A stretch of 14,265 nt of DNA, from the NCBI GenBank assembly GCA_964419225.1, contig CAYQPF010000135.1, positions 1-14,265 of the forward strand, read 5' to 3'. Position 1 is the first letter of the stretch, and the number at the start of each line of letters is the position of its first letter. Positions 7,135-13,667 of the stretch are shown here, one piece after another. Origin of the DNA: CAYQPF01 sp964419225 (GTDB taxonomy: Bacteria; Cloacimonadota; Cloacimonadia; Cloacimonadales; CAYQPF01). The translations under genes were made by a program, and so were the position numbers. A model generated the notes under the pieces. That model was not told the origin of the DNA. It ran no database searches and saw only the letters and a list, made by a program, of their open reading frames with translations.

Positions 7135-7454
7135 ATGAAATATTGAATCCGCAAAATGAAAGGAAGAGACATTTAATAGAACGCGGATTATCACGGAAAA
7201 CGCAGTTAGTTGCGGATTTGAAAGTTATTGATCCGAAATGGAAAGAGATTATTTTTAAAATAGGTACATTATACAATAGTATCTTCAATAGTTAACTTTT
7301 TATAACTTTTTCTAAAAAAAGCAACTGACAGAAAAAATTCTATTCCGATTTTAGTTTACCGAGGTCAGGTGTTCTGAAAATATAGGAATCATTTATTAAC
7401 TTACAACAAACAACTAATAATTAACAACTAAATAAGGCTTTCTCAGCTCTTTAC
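7135..7454. other. Intergenic stretch with degenerate repeats, no gene
   Basis: This lies between the divergent TM1266-like and histidine-kinase genes. The part 7180-7219 holds degenerate copies of a CGCGGATT-like word (ACGCGGATTA, TGCGGATTT), and AATCCGCA (7146-7153) is the exact inverse of TGCGGATT (7211-7218). Around 7403-7433 there is a loose run of AACAACTAA-like words. No coding frame or structured RNA was recognised. Confidence 0.4.
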
Positions 7455-7482
7455 TTGACTTATTTTAATAAAACACTATTTT
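7455..7482 (+). promoter_or_regulatory. Possible promoter of the hybrid histidine kinase
   Basis: TTGACT (7455-7460) and TATTTT (7477-7482) are 16 bp apart. Transcription would begin near 7489, which would leave the upstream ATG at 7487 outside the message and supports the ATG at 7595 as the true start. Confidence 0.4.
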
Positions 7483-7548
7483 AACAATGATTGTTGAAAT
7501 GTTTTCAGCGATCAGGAAAGAAGTGCAGCGGTTTAAAGCAATTTCCTT

Positions 7549-7578
7549 CTGCCCACAGCCTACTGTACACTGTCCACT
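7549..7578. repeat. Degenerate CTGCCCACTG-type repeat in the kinase leader
   Basis: The words CTGCCCAC (7549-7556), CTGTACAC (7563-7570) and TGTCCACT (7571-7578) resemble the tandem repeat at 6804-6827 in the same orientation. It lies just before the kinase start at 7595 and creates a spurious Pro/Cys-rich upstream extension of the reading frame. Confidence 0.4.
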
Positions 7579-7594
7579 TCCCCCAGAGGTGTAT

Positions 7595-10500
7595 ATGGTT
7601 TTTAAGAGTATCAGGTTAAAGTTAATCCTGGTTATAAGCTTGTTTGTGGCAATATTGCTTTGCATTATTGCGGGTGGATCTTATGTGTATTTTCAGCACG
7701 TGATCCAAAAGCAGGTATTTGATCAACAATTTACCATGATCTCGAGTATGGCCCAAGGACTTGATAATGATCTCAGAGCTGCTCAGCGTTCCTTAATAAG
7801 TGTTGCGAATCGTACACCTGCAGAGATAATTAAGGATCAGAAAGCTGCACAGAATTGGTTGAATGTCCGGTATGGAACTCATGCTATCTTTACTCACAGG
7901 TTGTTGATACTCAATAAAGAAGGGGTATTAGTTGCTTCTTATCCAGTAACTCCGGAATTCTACGGACAATCTTTTGCTTATAGAGAGTATTATAAGAATT
8001 CTATTCTATTAGGTAAACCTTATATCTCTGAACCATTTGTATCTGTAATATCGCAAAATCCTATTGTCATGATGACTGCTCCTATCAAAAATGAAGAAGG
8101 GGAAATAGAAGGTTTTCTATGTGGAGCATTAGCTCTTTTGGAAAATGATGGTTTTTTGAAGACATTGCGGGATACACGATTGGGTAAGTCTGGTTATATT
8201 TATATGTATGCATTGGATAGAACAATGATAATGCATCCAGACAGCAGCAGAATTATGAAGAAAGATGTCGAACCAGGAGCCAACATCCTTTTTGATCAGG
8301 CAATACAAGGATTTGAAGGTTCAGGATATACGGTCAATTCCAAAGGCAAAAAGTATTTAGCATCATTTAAGAGGTTATCAACCAAAAATTGGATACTTGC
8401 AGCAAATTATCCGGTTGGAGAAGCATATCAACCAATATTTGTATTTGGAACTTATTACTTCGCAGTAATGTTTATTCTTTTAGTTCTGAGTATTATTTTA
8501 GCCTGGAAACTTGGGATGGGAATCACCAGGCCTCTGGTCAATTTGACCCGGCAGATTGGGAATCTGACAGAACCGGAATCAAACAAACAGCAGCGTTTAA
8601 TTGTAACAAATCAGGATGAAATTGGAATATTAAGCAGATCATTTAATACATTACTTGATGAAATGCAACTTACTATGGATAAATTAATTACTACAAATCA
8701 AGATTTAGAAGAGACGACAAAAAGAGCTAATGCATTAACTGCACAGGCGGAAATAGCAACCCAGAGTAAATCTGAATTTTTGGCCAATATGAGTCACGAG
8801 ATCAGAACGCCTTTAAACGGAGTAATAGGTTTTTCAGAATTATTGCTGAATCTTCGCATGGATCCATTAATCAGGCAATATGTGGATAATATTAATGTGT
8901 CTGCCCATTCTTTGATGGATATCATCAATGATGTTTTAGACTTTTCCAAAATTGAAGCCGGGAAACTGGAATTGGAGATCATCAGAACAGATTTGCCGGA
9001 ATTACTGGAGCAAACAATAGATATTTTAAAGTACTCAGCTTCACAAAAAGGTTTGGAGCTATTGGTGAATATCCCGACAGGTATTCCCCGCTTTTTTAAC
9101 TTGGATCCGGTAAGAACACGGCAAATACTGATCAATTTGCTCAACAATGCCATCAAATTCACAGAAAAGGGTGAAGTGGAACTTTCTTTGGAATTTGAGA
9201 AGCTGAGTATGAACTCGGATTCAGAAGGCTTGGGAAGATTAACTTTTTCAGTGAGAGATACTGGAATTGGGATATCACTTGAAAATCAGAGCAAGTTATT
9301 CAGTGCATTTACCCAGGCAGATACTTCGACAACCCGGAAATTTGGAGGGACAGGACTGGGACTCGTGATCTCCAATTCTTTGACAGAAAAGATGGGTGGT
9401 AAGATAGTTTTAGAGAGTGAACCTGGTGCGGGAAGCAAATTCAGTTTTTCACTGAATACAACTTTTGAAACATTTCAGAAAGATCCCCCAGGAAAGATCT
9501 CTGGCATACAAAAAATATTAATCGCAGATGACAATGGAAAAAACAGGCAAATTGTCGGACAAATGCTAACTAATTGGAATATTGAATTTGTTACAGCCGC
9601 AAACGGGGTTGAAACACTTGAGCAACTGAACAGAATCAAAGATATTGATGCGATACTGATTGATTATAATATGCCAGGTTTAAACGGTTTAGAAACATGT
9701 GAAAGGATCAGGCAAACACTTGATAGTAATACAATACCCATTATTTTAATGCATAATTCCAGCGAAAATTTGATTATTCAGGAAGATCGTCTTCTTTCTC
9801 TTATTCAGAACAAGATTGTTAAACCAGTGAAAGCAGGTGATTTATATCATTCTTTATATCTTCTCAATCAAGTAGCAGAAAACAGTATCGATTTTACGGC
9901 ACAATATGCCAGCCAATCTGGTAAAGAAAGTATCGATTATAAAGAAAATTTAATAATTCTTATAGCAGAAGATGTTACCATGAATATGAATCTCTTGAAA
10001 GCTATTCTGAAAGGGTTAATTCCGAATGTTGAGATTAGAGAAGCCAAAAACGGTAAAGAGGCTGTTCAAGGGTTTAAAGAAGTCAGGCATGACCTTATCC
10101 TCATGGATCTTCAAATGCCTGAAATGGATGGTTTTACAGCCACTAAAGAAATAAGAAATCTCGAAGCGGAGTTAAATATCCATACTCCTATTATTGCCTT
10201 AACAGCAGGTACGATTAGTGGTGAAAAAGAACGCTGTTTGGAAAAAGGTATGGACGATTATCTGACCAAGCCAATCGATACCATTGCACTACAAAGCATT
10301 TTAAGAAAATTCCTCATCCAAATCAAAGACTTTCCTGATCCGGAGATAAACCTCTCCCCTAGCGATTCAGAACATTTTGCCGTGAAAACTTTGAGAGTTA
10401 AAATCGCATATGATAATGATGTTTTTAATCTTTTACTACAAAATGTAATGGAAGATTATCCCGGATATATAGATGCTTTAGTAATCGCATTAGAAGGAAA

Positions 10501-10699
10501 TAATGCTGGAAAAATCCTGGAAAATGCTCATAAAATCAAAGGCTCTGCCTTAACCATGAATTTTTATAAAATGGCTAAAATTGCTGCTGATATCGAATTG
10601 AATGTTAATGATTATGAGTTACTTATGCAATTATCAGAAAAGATCCGGATTGAGTGGAATGTGATTCAGGAGATCATTAAAAATTATATAAAAAAGTAG
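7595..10699 (+). CDS. Hybrid sensor histidine kinase: dCache-HAMP-HisKA-HATPase-REC-REC-HPt
   Basis: The protein has 1034 residues from ATG 7595, which follows GAGGT by 4 nt and begins MVFKSIRLKLILVIS. A start at 7487 is open but has no SD and adds a stretch encoded by intergenic repeat. TM1 is at about 6-30, a periplasmic dCache-like sensor at 35-285 (YREYY, KPYISEPF, GKSGYIYM), TM2 at 288-310, then HAMP and a coiled coil. HisKA carries the phospho-acceptor His401 in FLANMSHEIRTPLNG. The ATPase has N, G1 and G2 boxes (INLLNNAIKFTEKG, DTGIGIS, GGTGLGL). REC1 (about 638-755) has Asp690 but His720 where Thr/Ser is usual. REC2 (about 786-905) is canonical, with Asp838 and LTKP. The HPt domain has His979 in AHKIKGSA. 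The layout is that of BarA-type phosphorelay kinases. No partner regulator with a DNA-binding domain is nearby, so the signal and target are unknown. Confidence 0.95.
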   Translation: MVFKSIRLKLILVISLFVAILLCIIAGGSYVYFQHVIQKQVFDQQFTMISSMAQGLDNDLRAAQRSLISVANRTPAEIIKDQKAAQNWLNVRYGTHAIFTHRLLILNKEGVLVASYPVTPEFYGQSFAYREYYKNSILLGKPYISEPFVSVISQNPIVMMTAPIKNEEGEIEGFLCGALALLENDGFLKTLRDTRLGKSGYIYMYALDRTMIMHPDSSRIMKKDVEPGANILFDQAIQGFEGSGYTVNSKGKKYLASFKRLSTKNWILAANYPVGEAYQPIFVFGTYYFAVMFILLVLSIILAWKLGMGITRPLVNLTRQIGNLTEPESNKQQRLIVTNQDEIGILSRSFNTLLDEMQLTMDKLITTNQDLEETTKRANALTAQAEIATQSKSEFLANMSHEIRTPLNGVIGFSELLLNLRMDPLIRQYVDNINVSAHSLMDIINDVLDFSKIEAGKLELEIIRTDLPELLEQTIDILKYSASQKGLELLVNIPTGIPRFFNLDPVRTRQILINLLNNAIKFTEKGEVELSLEFEKLSMNSDSEGLGRLTFSVRDTGIGISLENQSKLFSAFTQADTSTTRKFGGTGLGLVISNSLTEKMGGKIVLESEPGAGSKFSFSLNTTFETFQKDPPGKISGIQKILIADDNGKNRQIVGQMLTNWNIEFVTAANGVETLEQLNRIKDIDAILIDYNMPGLNGLETCERIRQTLDSNTIPIILMHNSSENLIIQEDRLLSLIQNKIVKPVKAGDLYHSLYLLNQVAENSIDFTAQYASQSGKESIDYKENLIILIAEDVTMNMNLLKAILKGLIPNVEIREAKNGKEAVQGFKEVRHDLILMDLQMPEMDGFTATKEIRNLEAELNIHTPIIALTAGTISGEKERCLEKGMDDYLTKPIDTIALQSILRKFLIQIKDFPDPEINLSPSDSEHFAVKTLRVKIAYDNDVFNLLLQNVMEDYPGYIDALVIALEGNNAGKILENAHKIKGSALTMNFYKMAKIAADIELNVNDYELLMQLSEKIRIEWNVIQEIIKNYIKK

Positions 10700-10701
10700 G
10701 A

Positions 10702-10721
10702 GCAGACTCCCACGTCTGCCC
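10702..10721. repeat. Palindromic repeat, family A, second copy
   Basis: GCAGAC (10702-10707) and GTCTGC (10714-10719) flank TCCCAC, then CC follows. Compared with the copy at 6787-6810 the core differs only in three loop positions. It begins 2 nt after the kinase TAG, again in a junction between convergent genes. No T-run follows. Confidence 0.6.
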
Positions 10722-10797
10722 CAAGTATTAAGTGTCCTGTACTTTTATTAAGGGTTTTATCATTTATACTGACACTTCTGACTAATCAATCTTAGCT

Positions 10798-10844
10798 CCA
10801 ACCCTATCCTAAATCCTTTCCCTTAAAAAGGGCAAGGACTTACC
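10798..10844. repeat. 47-bp direct repeat, copy 1
   Basis: This is identical over 47 bp to 10991-11037. It contains an imperfect hairpin, TCCTTTCCCTT / AAGGGCAAGGA (one mismatch, AAA loop). Non-coding. Confidence 0.85.
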
Positions 10845-10910
10845 AAAAAAGCTTTGCTTTTCCTTCTTACATACTTCCTTGCAGCAGAATCTATCTCCTG
10901 TTTTCACTCA

Positions 10911-10947
10911 CTTCCCTTACTAAAAGGGAAGGGTCGGGGATGGGTTG
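10911..10947. repeat. Diverged inverted third copy of the 47-bp repeat
   Basis: The reverse complement begins CAACCCATCCCC and matches the CAACCCTATCCT start of the direct repeat. It keeps a palindromic core, here CTTCCCTT (10911-10918) / AAGGGAAG (10924-10931) with a perfect 8-bp stem. It sits between the two identical direct copies. Confidence 0.6.
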
Positions 10948-10952
10948 TCGAT

Positions 10953-10986
10953 AACTCTCAACTCTTAACTTTGAACACTCAACTAG
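10953..10986. repeat. Degenerate tandem CAACTCT-type words
   Basis: Successive words AACTCTCAACTC, TTAACTTT and GAACACTCAACT repeat with a period of about 8 nt. They lie between the inverted copy and the second direct copy of the 47-bp repeat. Confidence 0.4.
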
Positions 10987-10990
10987 TATC

Positions 10991-11037
10991 CCAACCCTAT
11001 CCTAAATCCTTTCCCTTAAAAAGGGCAAGGACTTACC
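10991..11037. repeat. 47-bp direct repeat, copy 2
   Basis: Exact match to 10798-10844; the identity stops at a T/C difference on the left and an A/C difference on the right. It ends 3 bp before the hairpin that follows uraA. Confidence 0.85.
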
Positions 11038-11040
11038 CTT

Positions 11041-11062
11041 GAACCAGTCTAAAGGCTGGTTC
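11041..11062 (-). repeat. Hairpin just downstream of uraA
   Basis: GAACCAG (11041-11047) and CTGGTTC (11056-11062) form a perfect 7-bp stem, which a G-T and a C-G pair can extend to 9. It starts 11 nt past the uraA stop. There is no T-run on the minus strand, so termination here would have to be Rho-dependent or the hairpin may only stabilise the 3' end. Confidence 0.5.
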
Positions 11063-11072
11063 TACAACACAA

Positions 11073-12329
11073 TCAATCATTCATGATATGAGTAACTTCA
11101 AAGATTTTAAAAGTCAAACTGATGATAATGGAAATAATGGTAGCCAAAGCCATACCGCTCAATTGGACAGTACCAAGTTGAAGATGTGTACCACTTAATC
11201 CGACTACAAGAACGACAGCAGTCAGAATCAGATTCTTGGGCTTACTATAATCAACTTTTTGTTCTACCAACATTCTAATACCGGAAGCAGCAATTACGCC
11301 GAACAATAATAAGGAGACTCCACCCATTACAGGGGTTGGAATGGTTTGTATTGCTGCGGAGAATTTACCCATAAAAGAAAGAATAATAGAGATGATAGCA
11401 GCACCTGCAATAACATAAACACTATAGACCTTAGTTATAGCTAAAACACCGATATTCTCACCGTAGGTAGTAGTTGGAACTGATCCGACAAAACCGGAAA
11501 GAGTCGTGGAAATGCCGTCACCCATCAGGGAACGATGCAGACCGGGGTCTTTTGTTAAGTCTTTACCGACAATGTTTCCTGTAACAATCAGGTGGCCGAT
11601 GTGTTCAGCAATAACGACCAAAGCTGCGGGAATGATAACGATTATGGCATTGATATTGAAAGTGGGAGTAACGAAAGCAGGTAATTTAAGCATAGAGGCA
11701 GATTGAATCTGGCCAAAATTGACGACTCCCATCATAATGGAAAGGATGTAACCGAAAACTACACCTATGAGAATAGGAATAACAGCGAGAAAGCCTCTGA
11801 AAAGTACAGAACTCAGAATTACAACTGCCAAAGTTGAAGCTGAAATAATGATGGAATTTGTATCATAAGGAGCACCGTTTTCTGTAACAAAGCCTGCCAT
11901 TTTTGCGGCAACAGGTGCTAATTCCAAACCAATTATTGCGACTATGGCACCCATAGCAGCAGGAGGAAATACGACATGAATCCATTTAGTCCCCATGAAT
12001 TTAAAGACCAGTGCTACAATCATGAAGATTACACCGGATGCTACAAAGCCGCCCAGTGCTGTGGAAAAATCATATTGAGCCAGCACATAGAACACAGGAG
12101 ATAAAAAGGCAAAGCTGGAACCCAAAAAAGCCGGAATTTTGCCCTTGGTTATCCAGAAATAAAGCAATGTACCGATACCATTCATTAGAAGCACAGTAGC
12201 AGGATCGATTTTGAAAAGGATCGGAACCAGAATTGAAGCACCGAACATAGCAAATAAATGTTGAAAACTAAGTGGAAGACTTTGCCCCAGAGGCAATTTT
12301 TCATCTACCTGGACAACTCTTTTTTCCAT
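11073..12329 (-). CDS. uraA: Uracil permease (NCS2 / UraA family)
   Basis: This is an inner-membrane proton-coupled uracil importer of 418 residues, close to the usual length. It is similar to E. coli UraA from end to end: LPLSFQHLFAMFGASILVP at 18-36, NGIGTLLYF, GKIPAFLGSSFAF, VFPPAAMGAIVAIIGLELAP, VLFRGFLAVIPILIGV, AALVVIAEHIGHLIVTGNIV, DPGLHRSLMGDGIS, TTTYGENIGVLAITKVYS and VMGGVSLLLFGVIAASGIR. Substrate and proton residues known from E. coli UraA (Glu241, His245, Glu290) correspond to Glu242, His246 and Glu291 here. About 14 membrane segments are expected from the family. The start is supported by AGGAGA (12335-12340) at 5 nt. It is a single gene, divergent from the operon at 12510 and convergent with the kinase. 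No upp or pyrimidine gene adjoins it. Confidence 0.95.
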   Translation of the reverse strand: MEKRVVQVDEKLPLGQSLPLSFQHLFAMFGASILVPILFKIDPATVLLMNGIGTLLYFWITKGKIPAFLGSSFAFLSPVFYVLAQYDFSTALGGFVASGVIFMIVALVFKFMGTKWIHVVFPPAAMGAIVAIIGLELAPVAAKMAGFVTENGAPYDTNSIIISASTLAVVILSSVLFRGFLAVIPILIGVVFGYILSIMMGVVNFGQIQSASMLKLPAFVTPTFNINAIIVIIPAALVVIAEHIGHLIVTGNIVGKDLTKDPGLHRSLMGDGISTTLSGFVGSVPTTTYGENIGVLAITKVYSVYVIAGAAIISIILSFMGKFSAAIQTIPTPVMGGVSLLLFGVIAASGIRMLVEQKVDYSKPKNLILTAVVLVVGLSGTHLQLGTVQLSGMALATIISIIISLTFKIFEVTHIMND

Positions 12330-12353
12330 AAGACTCTCCTTTGATTATTTTTC

Positions 12354-12394
12354 AGATCAAATTGCAGATTTTATTCTATTTGCATTTTTGATCT
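12354..12394 (-). promoter_or_regulatory. Leader hairpin or operator upstream of uraA
   Basis: On the transcript strand AGATCAAA (plus 12387-12394) pairs with TTTGATCT (plus 12354-12361). Inside these arms TGCA and TGCA can add 4 bp around a 14-nt loop. With transcription from the promoter at 12405-12432 this would lie at the very 5' end of the uraA mRNA. It could equally be a DNA operator. It matches no riboswitch or PyrR site that I know. Confidence 0.4.
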
Positions 12395-12404
12395 ATTTGT
12401 ACAA

Positions 12405-12432
12405 TTTATACATTGGCAAAAAAAAAGGTCAA
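12405..12432 (-). promoter_or_regulatory. Sigma70-type promoter for uraA
   Basis: The minus strand reads TTGACC (plus 12427-12432), 16 bp, TATAAA (plus 12405-12410). Transcription would begin near 12398, giving a leader of about 70 nt. Confidence 0.6.
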
Positions 12433-12455
12433 GAGATTTGATTTTAAATTTGACA

Positions 12456-12461
12456 TATAAT
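12456..12461 (+). promoter_or_regulatory. Consensus -10 box for the 12510-14265 operon
   Basis: A perfect TATAAT lies 48 bp before the ATG at 12510. No convincing -35 box is found 16-18 bp upstream (a TTGATT at 12438 is too close). The site is back to back with the uraA promoter. Confidence 0.4.
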
Positions 12462-12509
12462 AAGTTCTATTACAAACTGGAACCAATAAATCAATCTCAA
12501 AGGAAAAAT

Positions 12510-13070
12510 ATGAAAAGAATTTTTATGATTCTGTTTTTCATTATTATAAGCTTAGAACTTTCTTCTTTATTGAATAGGGAGATACAGGTAGGGTGGTCAC
12601 CCTTTAATTTTATTAATAATAGTTTTGATATCGAAGATCATGCATATTCACCCAAACCTTGTTTTTTTTTAAATTTGGAAATCCTTAGGGTTGATCCTTT
12701 ATCTCTACATTTGGGATTTTCTCAACAAAAAGAATACATGAAAGGATTTTCAGCAAATTGGGTTCGTGGTTCATATAAGTATAAAACCCAATATATTACA
12801 ATTCGTACAAACCAACGACCGACAAATGAAAAGAGATATAGTTTTAATTGTGGATTGCTTTATTCAAAAACGTATGTAACATCAGTTGAAGAAGAAAGCG
12901 AGGCCGAAGAAGAGATCTATCTCACAACTGAGCGTAAAGAATATATTAAATGGCATCCAGGTATAGAATTTTCATTAGATGTTCAATTAGTAAAAAATCT
13001 TAATTTGAGTTTTGAAACCGGATATTCTGTCAAATCAGCAATTGGGTTAAGTCTGAAATACATTATTTAA
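12510..13070 (+). CDS. Secreted protein of unknown function, paralogue 1 (possible small outer-membrane barrel)
   Basis: The protein has 186 residues from ATG 12510, which follows AAGGA by about 6 nt. An upstream ATG at 12438 is in frame but has no SD, would precede the likely transcription start and would bury the signal peptide. Residues 1-18 are a signal peptide (MKRIFMILFFIIISLEL). The mature part begins S-S-L-L-N-R-E-I-Q-V-G and has alternating hydrophobic residues suggesting beta strands: LSLHLGFSQQKEY, YKYKTQYITIRT, FNCGLLYSKTYVT, PGIEFSLDVQLV, LNLSFETGYSVKSAIGLSLKYII. An acidic stretch (EEESEAEEE) sits in the middle. It is clearly related to the next gene. I recognise no family; an eight-strand-type outer-membrane barrel is a guess from pattern and size. 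Confidence 0.8.
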   Translation: MKRIFMILFFIIISLELSSLLNREIQVGWSPFNFINNSFDIEDHAYSPKPCFFLNLEILRVDPLSLHLGFSQQKEYMKGFSANWVRGSYKYKTQYITIRTNQRPTNEKRYSFNCGLLYSKTYVTSVEEESEAEEEIYLTTERKEYIKWHPGIEFSLDVQLVKNLNLSFETGYSVKSAIGLSLKYII

Positions 13071-13082
13071 ACTAGAGGTAAT

Positions 13083-13646
13083 ATGAAAAAAATATTCATT
13101 TTATTGCTACTATTCATTTGTTTAAATCTGTCTTGTTTATTGAATCGGGAGATACAGTTTGGAACATCAGGATTTAACCTGGGGAATAATCATATTAGTT
13201 ATGCTGATAATAAGTCTTCTACTTCCCGGTATTTTTTTGCCAATATTGAAACATTTAAGTATAAACGCTTTTCTTTGCATGCAGGATATACAGAGCAGAA
13301 AGAAACTGTGATGGTATATCTTGTTTTATTTAATCAGCATAAGTATAAGTACAAAACACCATATTTACTTTTACGCTATGAACGTCCTGAAAACAACAAA
13401 GATGCTATATTTACCAATGATTTCGCACTAATATACTCCCGTACTTATGTAACAGAAGATATAATTGAAAACTACTATCATGATAGTGAATATCCTGTAG
13501 AAGTGTTTCACAAAACTTATGTTAAGGATCTGCCAGGGATAGAGTTTTCTGTGAATATGAAAATAGTTGAGAATTTGAAAATGTGTCTGGACTTTGGTCT
13601 ATCAGCCAAATCTTTAATAGGTTTAAGCTTTAGATACAGAATTTAA
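13083..13646 (+). CDS. Secreted protein of unknown function, paralogue 2
   Basis: The protein has 187 residues and starts 12 nt after the previous stop, with GAGGT just upstream, so it is almost certainly co-transcribed. Its signal peptide is MKKIFILLLLFICLNLS. It aligns with paralogue 1 along the whole length: LLNREIQFG, FSLHAGYTEQKE, KYKYKTPYLLLRYERP, IYSRTYVT, LPGIEFSVNMKIVENL and SAKSLIGLSFRYRI. The middle is the most divergent part: acidic in paralogue 1, and here Tyr/His/Asp-containing (ENYYHDSEYPVEVFHKTYV). A Cys ends the signal-peptide-like segment, but the residues before it (N-L-S) do not make a good lipobox and paralogue 1 has Ser there, so a lipoprotein is not favoured. Function unknown. 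Confidence 0.82.
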   Translation: MKKIFILLLLFICLNLSCLLNREIQFGTSGFNLGNNHISYADNKSSTSRYFFANIETFKYKRFSLHAGYTEQKETVMVYLVLFNQHKYKYKTPYLLLRYERPENNKDAIFTNDFALIYSRTYVTEDIIENYYHDSEYPVEVFHKTYVKDLPGIEFSVNMKIVENLKMCLDFGLSAKSLIGLSFRYRI

Positions 13647-13667
13647 AATAAAGTTAAAAGAGGAATT

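Noticed and set aside
7487..7594. Upstream start for the histidine kinase
   Set aside because: There is no SD at 7487. The extra 36 residues are encoded partly by degenerate intergenic repeat, and the likely promoter places transcription start at about this point. ATG 7595 has an SD and leads directly into the TM1 signal anchor.
10702..10721. Palindrome after the kinase as an intrinsic terminator
   Set aside because: The stem is 6 bp and is followed by CCCCAAG rather than a T-run. It is better described as a repeat-family member.
10854..11042. 62-codon plus-strand frame after the kinase
   Set aside because: It is made of the intergenic repeats (inverted copy, CAACTCT words, 47-bp copy 2) and has no SD.
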